Assembly: GCA_033977485.1 (NCBI GenBank)
Contig: CM066991.1
Span: forward strand, 130,343,999 to 130,407,998
Direction of reading: 5' to 3'
Length of the DNA stretch: 64,000 nucleotides
From: Hydrangea macrophylla
Taxonomy: Eukaryota; Streptophyta; Magnoliopsida; Cornales; Hydrangeaceae
This document shows, one piece after another, positions 33,836 through 44,845 of the stretch. A program made the position numbers and the translations under genes. The notes below the pieces were generated by a model. The model was not told the origin of the DNA. It did no database searches and worked only from the letters and a program-made list of their open reading frames with translations. Numbering within the stretch: position 1 is the stretch's first letter; every line of letters starts with the position of its first letter.

Positions 33836-34199
33836 AGGATATCTTTGATTGTCAATTTCAATTTTGTCCTGATTCGTCATTTTTTGATTAATTTGAAATG
33901 ATAGTTTTACCCTTAATTTTCTTTTTTTTATTCCATTTTTCTTTAATGATTAATTTGAAAATTTTTCATTTTGTGAGGGTAGGTGGGTCATTTTACCCAC
34001 AAGACAACCCTTATTACTATTAGGTCAAGTTTTAAAATTTAACTATTCTAGAAATGATGATTCAATCAACTTTTCAAACAATAATTACAAATATTTACAG
34101 TTTGGTTCAACTTTTAAAATTGAATAGATATAAATGATGATTCAAACAACTTTTCAAGCAGTGATTACAAATATTTACAAATTGGTTGAAAAAACCTAA

Positions 34200-34475
34200 A
34201 CATCAACAATTGTAGGTTGTGCCTTGTTTGACACAACCGCTTTTCGACTTTGTGGTTTGTATGTTTTTTTGTTCTTCCCAAACAAGTCACTAACTTGTTT
34301 GGTTTTGTTTTATTTTGTTTGGTTTTGTTTTTATTTTTTAGGGTTTTCCCAAACAAACCACTAACACAAACAAGGCACAACACAACCCGAATTGGGCTAT
34401 GCCTTGTTTGGTATTGTTTTGTTTTGTTTGGTTTTGTTTTTATTTTTTTGGTTTTCCCAAACAAAGCACTAACAT
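34200..34475. repeat. Direct repeat of low-complexity 'tgccttgtttgg' units
   Basis: The block 'ttgttttgtttggttttgtt' through 'gttttcccaaaca' and 'cactaac' occurs twice (about 34300-34375 and 34415-34475). A diverged unit comes before them. The frames in it are artefacts of the T/G-rich repeats. Confidence 0.6.
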
Positions 34476-35142
34476 TTGTTTTCTATACCCTACATAAAAT
34501 AGGCTAAATGAGATTTCCAATTTCCATTTTATCAGTATTTGTCATTTTTTGAATTGTTCATTTTTACTATTTCCCCTTTAAAATCCTATATAAATCCATA
34601 CATCTCCACACTCTTTTTTGGTCATTTATTCACAAATGTTTTTTTTAAGTGAAGTGTGCCTATAAATTTAATTTACATACATGCTTGTACATTTAATTTT
34701 ATTAAACACACATGCCTAAAAAAATGAAATTTTTTATAGATTGCGGGAAATATCCAAATATAAAATGAAATTTATAGGTATTGTGTGTGATCAAAATATT
34801 TTGGGACAACCAATTATGGATTTTTTGTTTTTTTTAGGCATATATGTGTAATAAAATTAAATGTCTAAGCATGTGTGTTAGTTAAATTTATAGCCCACCA
34901 CACTTTTTCAACCAAAAAAAAAAAAAGAAAATAATAAAACTAAAATCAAATAAAATAAAAACCAAAATCGGTTGTGAAACCGTTTGTGCCAGGTTAGGCA
35001 AACCAATTTTGGCATACCATTTTTGGCATTTGTTTTTTTTTTTTTTTTTTTTATGTTTTTTTGTTTCCAAACAAGTACCACCAATTTTGGAATAAATTAA
35101 TTTAATATTTCTATATTATACACACACTCATATATATATATA
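34476..35142. other. Intergenic, no gene seen
   Basis: AT-rich sequence with T-run 35034-35052 and a TA tract (35131-35142) into which the LTR element inserted. Confidence 0.5.
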
Positions 35143-35807
35143 TGATACACCCAAAATTGGCTCTATCTTATGACCGAGCGGTTCAAATCAGCAGCTAGTC
35201 CATACCTCGGGCAAATCATGCACAACTCCTCAGAAGCATCAGCCCGAGCGGTTTTGTCTACTCATCATTTCGAGCGGTTCATCACGACCCGGCCTGCAGG
35301 TCAGGAAAACCACACATACACATCCCGCCGCGGGAACAGCTCATCCGAGCCCACAGGCATGATCCCGAGCATTACGGGCAGTTTCCTACTCAAGCTAGAA
35401 GACTAATGGAAAGTGCACACTATTTCCTAATCCAATTAGGAAATCCCCATAATTATGCCAATCTATATCAATAGGATTTTATTTCCTTATCCATGTATGA
35501 GTAGGTCTCTTACATCTATAAAAGAGACCTCTCACCCCCAATTGAGGGGACCGCCAATTTTTTAGTCTACACAGTACCTCTATAATTCACCATTACACGC
35601 ATACACCCGGCCGATATTACTGGTAGTGCCGCCCCTCTTTGTTGGCTCACTAGGCCCGCCGGTGATCTGCTAGTGAACGTGCTCAGACACACACGTGGAC
35701 GTAGGTACCTTCATTAACAGGACCGAACCACATACAAAAAATAGTCTTTCTTTCGCTCTCTCTTTAATCTGCTTTATTTTATTCTTACCCAATTTCTGGC
35801 ATCATCA
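35143..35807 (+). repeat. 5' LTR
   Basis: 665 bp, TG...CA. A TATA box-like TATAAAAG lies at 35517-35524, in 'acatctataaaagagacc'. By eye about 35 substitutions separate it from the 3' LTR over some 630 aligned bases, roughly 5-6 percent. The insertion is therefore not recent. Confidence 0.85.
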
Positions 35808-35869
35808 GTTTGGCGCCGTCTGTGGGAAGCGACAAGTCTTTTCATCAATAAATGTCTTGACTGATCATC

Positions 35870-37225
35870 ATGCCACTGAAGAAGGGTAAGAAGGCTGATC
35901 AGCAGTCCGACCGGGATGTTCCTTCGGCCCCGGCACCGACTGCGGCAGTCATGACATCTGAGCAGATCACCGCGACCCTCACACAACTCCTGGAGGGCCA
36001 ACGTCAAATCTAGGAACAGATCGAAGCCCTGCTAGCCTAGCAAAGCAATCCTCCCATGGCCGGGAAACGACCCGGGAACGTTGCGTACGGTCGAGAACTG
36101 ATCTTGACAAGACAACGCGCCCGAGCCAACCCGTCCTGTGCTGAGGATGCCGGAGACATCAACAGTGGATGTGCTGCCCGAGAGGAAAGGCATGAGCATA
36201 TGGCCCGGGAATCAGTCCAGGGTCACTCGGTCAAGAGCCGAGTTGTCCCTAGGCGAACGGTTACCCGGAGTCATAGCCGAGCCCGATCCCAGAGGACAGC
36301 ACCCCGCCATGAAGAAGAAGCCTCTTCCACCAACCTGACCAGTTCCTCAAATACCGGTCGGGAAGGAGTGGAAGCCCGAATCAAGGACTTACAGAAGCAG
36401 ATCGATGGAGTGGCCAAAAAGCTTGGTCAAGCCAATACCGAGACAGAGTCACCATTCTCCATCCAAATCACGAGGTTCTCTATCCCGCGCAAATTTAAGC
36501 AGCCTCGGCTAGATTCATACAACGGCTCGGGAAGCCCGGTCGACCACGTTCGGACCTACAAGGTTCAGATGGCTCTAGCCACCAACTCCGATGAATTACA
36601 CTGCCTAGCCTTCCCCAGCACTTTGAAAGGCCCGGTCATGCAGTGGTTCTACTCCTTGGAGCCCCGATCAGTCTGCAGTTTCAAACAACTCAGCAAGCAA
36701 TTCATCAATCAGTTCGCCGGTATGCATGAGCGGCCAAAGCCAGACATGCAGTTACAGATAGTCAGACAACGGAATAATGAGTCCCTTAAGGAGTTCACCG
36801 ACCGGTTCAACCAACAGAAGCTTCAAATCCGCAATTTGAACGAGACAATCGCCATCATAGCCTTCTGCTCGGGAGTTCAACACACCAAGTGCGCTGCGTC
36901 TTTCCACAAAAACCGACCAAAAACTTTGGTTGAGCTCTCTGAGAGGGTGGGAAAATACATTGACACTGAAGAATTTCTAAAGATCAAAGACCCCGGGCAA
37001 GAAGGCAACGAGTCTTCCAGGAAAAAGCGAAAGCGAGATCAGCCCGAGAGTTCTGGCAGTACCTTCAGTTCACAGCGGTCTGAGTCCGGCAGCCCCGACT
37101 CGACCTCCAGTTTACAGTGGTCTGAGTCTGGCAGCCCAGACCCGACCTCCAGTTCACATCGGTCAGGATCAAGCAGTTCCGACTTTGCCTCCAGCACAGA
37201 GAAGTCAGGAGCCCGACGATCCTGA
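35870..37225 (+). pseudogene. gag-like gene with two in-frame TAG codons
   Basis: From ATG at 35870 the frame runs MPLKKGKKADQQ... and meets TAG at 36011-36013 and 36038-36040. It then continues openly from MAGKRPGNVA (36056) to the stop at 37223-37225 (389 aa). Residues about 135-285 of the open part resemble a retrotransposon gag domain: FKQPRLDSYNGSG, PVDHVRTYKVQMAL, LKGPVMQWFYSL, FKQLSKQFINQF, ESLKEFTDRFNQ. The C-terminus is Ser-rich with three repeats of the type SESGSPDSTSS. I see no CCHC zinc knuckle. Both TAGs sit where CAG (Gln) would suit the context. Confidence 0.75.
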
Positions 37226-37299
37226 TCCGACCTCCTGACTCCATCGGTCTAGATGAGCCTGACTACAGGGGTACTTGCTTGATCACCACATGAGGCTCC

Positions 37300-37470
37300 A
37301 CCGATTCTCAGAAAGCTCATCCAAAGACCTCGGGCCTAACCCCGAGGCATCTAAAGACCTCGGGTCTAACCCCGAGGCACTAAAAAGACCTCGAGCTCCG
37401 AACTCAGGCACAAAAAAGACCTCGGGCTCCGAACCCAGGCACCAAGACCTAGGGGTCACGCCCGAGGCAC
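37300..37470 (+). repeat. Tandem 'gacctcggg' repeats in the LTR element
   Basis: About five units of roughly 30 bp, each with 'aaagacctcggg' followed by 'aaccc(c)gaggca' or 'gaacccaggcac'. Non-coding. Confidence 0.75.
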
Positions 37471-37805
37471 CGGCTTCGCTTAGGTCCAACCGACGATGGA
37501 GACAAACCTCCTAGGTGGCTGATGATGGCAAGCTTCAAAAGACCCTGCAACCACCATGTTCCAGGTCGATTACCTACAGATCATAGCCTCTATAAGACCC
37601 TCATCTTAGCGAAAGCTTGGGGGGCAAGATGGCGTAGTGAACTAAACAGGTAATCACACCGAGTATTTATAGGCCTCGCGGATAACCAAGTCAAAATCTT
37701 GGACAACCCGAGCACCTATAGTACTCAGAGGCATTAACTCCACTTAGGTCCAAACCGACGATAGAGGTGACTAAAATCTCTTAGGTTGGCCGACGATAGA
37801 GGAGC

Positions 37806-38210
37806 AAAATGACCCTAAAGCAACGTGATTTAGGTCGGCTCCACCAACATGGTCAAGCTCTTCTCCCAACAGTCTTGACGAAGGCTGGCCGGGCGGAAGA
37901 CAACCATCCTGGGGAGTTAACAGTAAAAAGGACCCTAGAGCAATACGCTTTAGGTCGGCTTTTCCAACATGGTCAAATTCTTCTACCCACAATCTTGACG
38001 AAGGTTTATGGGCAGAAGATAACCATCCTGGGAGCTAACTCAAGCAAAAAGACTCCGAAGTAGGCCAAGTCTCAACTCTCGGTCACTTCCCGAGCACTCA
38101 AAGACTCCGAATTAGGCCGGGTTTCTACTCCCGGTCAGTTCCCGAGCACTTAAAGGTCCCGAGCTAGGTTGGGTCTCAACTCTCAGCCAGTTCCCGAGGA
38201 CTCACCAGGC
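37806..38210 (+). repeat. Two further tandem repeat fields in the LTR element
   Basis: A unit of about 118 bp occurs twice (37806-37925, 37926-38045), sharing 'tttaggtcggct', 'ccaacatggtca' and 'cttgacgaagg'. A unit of about 50 bp then occurs three times (38050-38210), with 'cccgagcact' or 'cccgaggact' at the end. They lie between gag and the polypurine tract. Confidence 0.75.
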
Positions 38211-38324
38211 TCAGAAGCCCCGAGGCAGCTTTTACAAGCATTAATACAGCGGCAAATAACATCAAACTGATTTCCAAACTTGCCCCGATATAGTATCTGG
38301 CCAACCTTGGAAATGGGGGGCAGC

Positions 38325-38924
38325 TGATACACCCAAAATTGGCTCTATCTTATGACCATGCGGTTCAAATCAACAGCTAGTCCATGCCCCGGGCAAATCA
38401 TGCACAACTCCTCAGAAGCATCAGCCCGAGCGGTTTTGTCTACTCATCATCCCGAGCGGTTCATCACGACCCGGCCAGCAGGTCGAAAAAACCGCACATG
38501 CACATCCCTCTGCGGGAACAGCTCATCCGGGCCCACAGGCATGATCCCGAGCATTACGGGCATTTTCCTACTCAAACTAGAAGACTAATGGAAAGTGCAC
38601 ACTATTTCCTAATCCAATTAGGAAATCCCAATAATTACTCCAATCTATATCTATAGGATTATATTTCCTTATCTATGTATGAGTAGGTCTCTTACATCTA
38701 TAAAAGAGACCTCTCACCCCCAATTGAGGGGGCCGCCAACTTTTTAGTCTATACAGCACCTCTATAATTCACCATTATACGCATACACCCGGCCGGTATT
38801 ACTGGTAGTGCCGCCCCTATTTGTTGGCTCACCAGGCCCGCTAGTGATCTGCTAGTGAACGTGCTCAGACACACACGTGGACGTAGGTACCTTCATTAAC
38901 AGGGCCGAACCATATACAAAAAAT

Positions 38925-38988
<64 letters not shown>

Positions 38989-39029
38989 ATCTGCTTTATT
39001 TTACTCTTACCCAATTTCTGGCATCATCA
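38325..39029 (+). repeat. 3' LTR
   Basis: Same structure as the 5' LTR, but 40 bp longer because of a pure (CT)n tract at 38927-38987. At the same place the 5' LTR has only 'tctttctttcgctctctctt'. The TATA-like element is kept at about 38699. Confidence 0.85.
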
Positions 39030-39056
39030 ATATATATATATATATATATATTACAC

Positions 39057-39235
39057 AAAGATTCTCTACAGAGGACCACCTCTCTTTAATAAAGAGAGGA
39101 CCTCTGTTTTGACCGTTGGATTGTGTTTAAAAACTGTGAAATGACAAAACTGTCATTAATGAAAACACGATCCGACGGCCAAAACAGAGGTCCTCTCTTT
39201 AATAAAAAAAGGACGCCCTCTTTATAGCCTGACTG
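39057..39235. mobile_element. MITE-like palindromic element
   Basis: 'cctctctttaataaagagag' (39078-39097) is itself a palindrome, and 'gaggtcctctctttaata' on the right mirrors the left part. 'ttgaccgttggatt' and 'gatccgacggccaaaa' are inverted partners. The ends and target duplication are not certain. Confidence 0.5.
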
Positions 39236-40185
39236 CTATATTACATATATAAGCAATACTTAGCAATGTTAAAAGATAAATTTTATTTTATAATTACTAA
39301 TACATCTATAATCATATGTTACACAAAATGCACATTTCCATTTTCTTTTAACTGTAATATATATATATATATATATATATTTTGCATTAGAGGTATAAAT
39401 ATAAATGAAATTTCATGTTTTATTACACACACATACTTATAAATTTAATTCACACAGACACATGGTTAGAATTTACTTTTTTACGCGCATAAAATAAACT
39501 TGAGAAAATTAATATTGGAGATTGTGGATTACATCAAATTGAAAATTCAATTTATAGGCATGTGTGTGTAATACATATAACCATTCCCTTGATTTTAGCA
39601 AAATAAATCATATTTGTATAAAGTTTAAATGTAGTTAAACAAAAAACAAAATGAACAAAAGAAATCATATTTGTGTTATGATATTAAAAAAAAATTATTA
39701 CTTTGAACAAAAAAATGAACAAAAGAAAAAAAAATGACTTAAAAAAAAGATGAAAAAAGAAAAGAAAACGAAAAAAATATGATAAGTTCTTCCAATATAT
39801 CATGTGTTATGATGCTAAAAACAAGTTATTACTCGGACAAAAAAAAAAGGAAGAGAAGGGCTAAAAGAAACAGAAGTGAAAACACTACGTAAAGATTCAG
39901 GGAAAAAAAAGGAAGGAGAAAAAGGAAAGATATTTTGCTTCCATCTCGGATTATTGAAACTTTTACGTTTACAATTTTATATTCGGAGCAGTACATGTTT
40001 TAAGATTTAATATTGTTTAATTAATTTATTTATTTTATAATTTTTTGGATAAATACATCCAATTTATTTTTTGATTTTGACAAACCCATGCATTTTTGAT
40101 AGACCCATGCATTGCACGGACGTCTACCCTAGTGTTTATGATAAGGATTGTTTTCTTATGGCTTTCCCAAAGAAATCTTGCTAAC
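39236..40185. other. Intergenic, no gene seen
   Basis: Very AT-rich, with TA tract 39358-39380 and A-rich stretches around 39690-39930. No coding signal. Confidence 0.5.
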
Positions 40186-40375
40186 CCAAAGTGTGTGTTG
40201 ATGATGCCCCCTACTTTCGCAGCTAATTGTCTTGATCAAATGTTAGAAACTTTCAGATCAAATGTTAGAAACTTTTAGATTCGCAGCTAATTGTCTTGAC
40301 CAAAGTGTGTGTTGATGATGCCCCCTACTTTCGCAGCTAATTGTCTTGATCAAATGTTAGAAACTTTCAGATTCA
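40186..40375. repeat. Tandem repeat, period about 113 bp, with an internal duplicate
   Basis: 'caaagtgtgtgttgatgatg' begins copies at about 40188 and 40301. Both continue 'ccccctactttcgcagctaa' and 'gttagaaactttcagat'. Within the first copy 'tcaaatgttagaaacttt' is repeated once more. Confidence 0.75.
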
Positions 40376-40389
40376 ACACAATTACTTTA

Positions 40390-40595
40390 TGGCCAAGATC
40401 ATTATGGTCTAGTGGCATCAATTCTTCTCTTCCAAGTGAGAGGGGAAGGTTCAACTCCCACTGGGAGTATTTGTGGGAAAATTATTTCCTCTTTGACCGT
40501 TTATGGGATCTCATTTGAAGTGGGCCTTGGTCCCCTTTGACCAGTTTTTGTGTGTGTGTGTGTTTGCCTGAAGCCAAAAAAAAAAAAAAAAAAAA
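40390..40595 (+). mobile_element. tRNA-derived SINE
   Basis: A box A-like 'tggtctagtggcatc' (40405-40419) and a box B-like 'ggttcaactcc' (40448-40458) lie at tRNA spacing. A body and a pure A tail follow (40575-40595). The flanks 'attacttta' (40381-40389) and 'tttacttta' (40596-40604) are a near-perfect target duplication. It is of the same general type as the SINE at 33342, in the opposite orientation. Confidence 0.7.
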
Positions 40596-40605
40596 TTTAC
40601 TTTAA

Positions 40606-40741
40606 GAATAATGCTATGTTTCCAAATCCTTATCTGAAGTTGGATATGACAATGGAACCATATTCATTTATAGTGGGGTCACTTATTATTATTACTAAAA
40701 GTTATTTTGTTATAAAAACTTAGAAACTATAGCATTTCTCT
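40606..40741. mobile_element. MITE (AGAATAATGCTATGTTTCC)
   Basis: The left end AGAATAATGCTATGTTTCC is paired with 'aaactatagcatttctc' on the right. The ends are like those of the MITE at 29218. The target duplication is not clear. Confidence 0.5.
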
Positions 40742-40814
40742 TTATCAAAATGACACATTTATTAACCTAGTCTCATTTTCCAACTTACTCACCTTTTTTT
40801 TTACTCAACACAAT

Positions 40815-40960
40815 GAGTAAGTCTTTAGGCACAAATATAATCCACAAATATCATAATGTATCTGTCTCTCTCCACAGAGAAGAGAAATAGACACATTAAT
40901 ACATTATAATATTTATGAATTATGTTTGTGACATTTATTTGTGCCCAAAGACTTACTCCA
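40815..40960. mobile_element. hAT-like MITE
   Basis: The ends GAGTAAGTCTTTAGGCACAA and, on the minus strand, TGGAGTAAGTCTTTGGGCAC lie between 8-bp AACACAAT repeats (40807-40814, 40961-40968). Internal 'ataatgta' and 'tacattat' segments are inverted. Confidence 0.6.
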
Positions 40961-41270
40961 AACACAATTCCTAGATACTTATTGAGTATATGCTCTTGGA
41001 CACTCTTGGCTTCATTATCTGCTGATCAAACCCAGGCGATTAGCAGATTGAGCCATGTGATCTTCTCTGCAGTCACGGGGATGGAATTATTCCATATCAA
41101 AGTGTTCAAATTAGTCAGATATCTAGGTTCCCTGAAATGTTTCTGTTATGAACCATGTGATGACGATGAAGTTATCTGTAATCATGGACCATGTGATGAA
41201 CTTATCTGGAGTCATGGAGATGGAATTATTTTATACTAAAAATAAAAAATAATTAAATAGGTGTCTTCAA

Positions 41271-41424
41271 TAGGGTGTAACAAAATCATTCCAACCAATC
41301 GATTTCAAAATTTTCATGCTGTGTAAAAACCAAACCGAATTGAAAATTAACACTGAATTGAACCGAATTAAACCGAAACAGATCAGTATGACTAAAAATC
41401 GCACCTAACCGTTTTCACCCCCTA
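41271..41424. mobile_element. MITE of the 'accgaaccgaat' family
   Basis: Starts TAGGGTGTAACAAAATC and ends 'cgttttcaccccctA'. The interior has 'aaccgaattg', 'aaccgaattaaaccgaaac' and 'ggtt'-type inverted words. It is related in reverse to 61661-61800. Confidence 0.55.
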
Positions 41425-41489
41425 GTCTCCATCAACATGTTCACACCGTACCATACCCAATGAGTTTATATTTTTATAAGTATACATAT

Positions 41490-41653
41490 ATAATGCTAGT
41501 TACACCTAAACTATCCACTTGCTGATGTGGATTCCCAAAATTAATATTCATCAGTTACCAAAAAAAGTTTGAATTAATTTCAAAACTGTCATAATACAAC
41601 AGCAGCTGAATAATTTAAGTGCTCCGTTTAGGTGTACCTAGCATTGCTTGTCT
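41490..41653. mobile_element. MITE (AATGCTAGTTACACCTAAAC)
   Basis: The left end AATGCTAGTTACACCTAAAC and the right end 'gtttaggtgtacctagcatt' form an inverted pair of about 20 bases with one mismatch. No convincing target duplication. Confidence 0.6.
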
Positions 41654-42181
41654 GGATATAGATCACGCCCACACACAATTCACTTTACACTGCTAAATAT
41701 GTATACACACACATACTTCATAAAGACACACGTACCCTTCACATTTACCCTTAACTTGACATTTGAGGGACTTTTTAATAAATTGTAATCAAATTGGACA
41801 TTAAATTCTTGACAATTACTTCTAAAACTTTTTGCTAAAATTTCTATTTTTTTTTGGTTGTCCTATGGGCTGTAGGGACACTACCCAACAATATACACAT
41901 GGCTCTATCACCTTACCACTTTTGGTCATAAACAGTTGAAAATTCATGTGCACCATTGTACTTGAAGTGTTTAATTTGTGCAAGAGTAATATTTGGGTGA
42001 CAAACACTTTTTATAAATATATTTTCTCTCTTAGATGGCATAGAATGTGTTTATAAAAAGTGTTTATCACCCCTAACGTTATCATTTATGCAAGTAATAG
42101 AATCCAAAAATCGGGTGGTGGGGGGAAGAGGACTGTAATCTTCATGGTGGTGTATTATTAGTCCTCGTGCCACTACATTTA

Positions 42182-42425
42182 GGCCACGTTTGTTTCACGG
42201 GATTGGGGGTAGGATTAGGAGGGATTGGACTAATAGTCCATTTTAATTGAATAGTCCGGTGTTTGGGTGCGCTTAAAAGGAAGGGACTAATAATCCTTTT
42301 TAACTAAACAGTCCCCCATATGGGGGACTATCTAATCCCATGGAGGGTGTGGTATAAATAGTCCCAGGACTAATAATTAAAATGGACTAATTGTCCAATC
42401 CTGAGCTTGGCAGCCAAACGTGGCC
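42182..42425. mobile_element. PIF/Harbinger (Tourist-like) MITE
   Basis: The ends GGCCACGTTTGTTTCACG and, on the minus strand, GGCCACGTTTGGCTGCC are flanked by TTA (42179-42181, 42426-42428). The interior holds 'ggactaatagtcc' and 'aatggactaattgtcc' words. Confidence 0.8.
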
Positions 42426-42626
42426 TTAGTGGACCATTGCAACATACTCTAATGAAAATTTTGAAAATGATAAAGTGGCTATTCACACATACATATATGT
42501 GTGTATATATATATATATATTTATATATATAAAAAAAACATATAACATAGGGACATTAGCATTGGAACCAGCCACGTGGGAGGATCTTAATCCAACCAAA
42601 AAAGATTTACACGGTTCCATGCTTTA

Positions 42627-43008
42627 GAGCATTTTTAATGGGAGAGTGGAGAGCCATCTTTTCTAATCACCATTTTGTCTAGTGAAATTGAAAAATAGAT
42701 GGTCTAATGGAGGAGCCAAATGGCTAGGTGAAATGGAGAGTGAGAAATTTAAGAGGCAACATGGAGAGTGAGAAATTTAAGAACCAAAATGTAGAGATCC
42801 CTTTCAACCACCATTTTTAATTTTTTATTCATTAATAATGAGTGTTTCTTATTTGAATAAAAATAGAAAATACAAATCAAAATAAATGGCTAGTGAATTT
42901 GGCTAGTGTAATTAGAGAAGATTAATATAGTAGGCTAGACATTGCACTATTTAATGAGCCAAATTTCACTTTTACCTAACACTTTTGCCTCTCCCGGTGG
43001 AAATGCTC
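42627..43008. mobile_element. TTA-flanked MITE (GAGCATTTTTAATGGGAGAG)
   Basis: The ends GAGCATTTTTAATGGGAGAG and, on the minus strand, GAGCATTTCCACCGGGAGAG are flanked by TTA (42624-42626, 43009-43011). 'agtgagaaatttaag' is tandemly repeated inside. Confidence 0.75.
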
Positions 43009-43301
43009 TTAGTATTATCAATTGCTCTTCGTTTCATAAATCATTGACAACCATTTCATGTCGACCATTTTAGTGCCAAATGTGCGCAATTAAATGGTTA
43101 AAAAAAGTTAAAAAAGAATGATGAAAAGACACTTCCAAATTTAATGGAGCAAATGCTATTAGGATGCATGCCTGATGCCAGAGCAGTCAAAGTATCATTA
43201 TAAGCAACACATAAACCAAAGAAAGATTAAAAAAAAATAAAAAATGAGGAAGTGGGTATTAGAATAATGAACCATGTGAACGATGGGAAGTATAATATAC
43301 A

Positions 43302-43470
43302 TGGGTCATGCTAGGGGCACAAATAATTTCCACTAACACTTACTAACACATTCTATCTCTTTCTTAGTGGTACTGCGGGGTCCACTGCGAACCCCACAGT
43401 GCCACTAGGAGAGAGATAGAGTGTGTTAGTAAATGTTAGTGGAAGTTGTTAGTGCCCCAAATATTACTCT
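43302..43470. mobile_element. hAT-like MITE with AATATACA duplication
   Basis: Flanked by AATATACA (43294-43301, 43471-43478). The arms 'ttccactaacacttactaac' and 'gttagtaaatgttagtggaa' are inverted around 'tgcggggtccactgcgaacc'. The architecture is like the elements at 14153 and 50227. Confidence 0.75.
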
Positions 43471-43478
43471 AATATACA

Positions 43479-43691
43479 TAGATACATATAAATACTATAT
43501 CTGAAATAAAGGCGCCCGGCACACAAAACCAAAATAGCTGTAATCGATTGCTAGAGAGTAATATAATAGAAATGCTACACACACATTGTAAACCACATCA
43601 GATTCCACACCAAGGACATCTAAGCAAATTTTTAAAAAATTGTGGGGCCTACATTCACCATTTTCTTTACTCTCTCTGGTTTCCTTTACTT

Positions 43692-43723
<32 letters not shown>

Positions 43724-44776
43724 ACAGTTACATCAAAGTCTTCAAAGATACAAAACCACCTCTCTCTCTCTCTCTCACTCACAGCATTCTGTGTATATAT
43801 GTGTATTTATATATATAATGATAATATACATATATGAAATAATACTACAGAGAATATCTTTTTCCCTTATTTATCTTCTTCTTTTTTTTGTGAGACCTAA
43901 TCCATTTCCCTTTTTTAATTGGGAAAAAAATGAAGAGAAACAGTGCCATCCATCGTAATTAGGGAAAATGGAAGTTTGGTATGTGGTTTGTAGATAAATG
44001 AATTTTGTTCTTCAAATTAAGCAAATAGGAATTGAAAAACAGAGTATACAATCCATCATTTTGTCATTGGATCATTGGGTCTTCTCTCTTGAATTGATAA
44101 TTGGGCCTTCTCTCTTGAATAGATATAAAATTCAGTACTGATGATAGTGTTGGGTGCTGCGGAAGGGTAATAAACAGTGTCGGATGGTCCACACACACAA
44201 GCACACACCCACCCAGTGGGATGAATCGTGGTGGTCTACCTGTGTTGAAGTGAATAATCGTGGGTTGGTGGCAACCTTTAGAACAACTGGATCGAGGGAA
44301 TACAAAAAGAGAAGGGCAAAAAGAATGATGCCATGTTTGCAACGCAAATAAACCTTACATCAAGAATGACATGTTATTGACTGACATAAATGGGGATGAT
44401 GAATATTGAATAAGGAACTTCAACCAAGGAGGTTTCATACCATGAAATTGGGGATTTTGAATTCTGATACTCCAATTTCAGAGATTAAAAAGAAGAAGTG
44501 AAGTGAGTGACTGGGTGGTGGACCGTGGAAGTGGGAATTGGAAGAAGGCGAAGAGTGAGTACTGAGTACGGTCGCCGTGGGTGGGGGGTCAGGCCAGGGT
44601 TGCAAGTTTTTTTCAATTTGGGGTTTTGTTTCTTTGATGTGTAACTATAAGGTAGAGAGAGAGAGAGAGTACAGGAAGTGGTGGTTGTAGGCCCCATAAT
44701 TTTTTTAAAAATTGCTTAGATGTCCTTGGTGTGGAATCTGATGTGGTTTACCATGTGTGCGTATCATTTCTAGTGA
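43479..44776. promoter_or_regulatory. Upstream region of inhibitor gene 2
   Basis: Non-coding sequence with (CT)n tracts (43694-43718, 43761-43775). The phrase 'catggtaaaccacatcagattccacaccaaggacatctaagcaa' near 43588 has an inverted diverged partner at 44707-44755, so the interval is bracketed by an inverted repeat of about 50 bp that may belong to a larger element. No gene. Confidence 0.4.
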
Positions 44777-44784
44777 TATAAATA
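44777..44784 (+). promoter_or_regulatory. TATA box of inhibitor gene 2
   Basis: TATAAATA, 62 bases before the start codon at 44846. The paralogous pseudogene has TATAAATT at a similar distance. Confidence 0.55.
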
Positions 44785-44845
44785 TCATGTAAGTTTTGCA
44801 GGCATCTCAGACTCTCAGTGCTGCAATTTAAGCTTGTCTGCATTA

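Larger units (their letters stand above)
35143..39029 (+). mobile_element. Non-autonomous (gag-only) Ty3-type LTR retrotransposon
   Basis: 3887 bp with two LTRs in the same orientation (35143-35807 and 38325-39029), each TGATACACCC...GGCATCATCA. The flanks read ATATA on both sides, a compatible 5-bp target duplication, but the site is a TA repeat so this is weak. Directly after the 5' LTR comes 'gtttggcgccgtctgtggga', a primer-binding-site-like sequence. A purine-rich tract 'ggaaatggggggcag' precedes the 3' LTR. The interior has a gag-like gene (35870-37225) and repeat fields (37300-38220) but no protease, reverse transcriptase, RNase H or integrase. It must depend on another element. Confidence 0.85.

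Noticed and set aside
35167..35406. Open frame at the start of the 5' LTR, also present in the 3' LTR
   Set aside because: It is kept only because the two LTRs are copies. It has no domain and starts inside the promoter part of the LTR.
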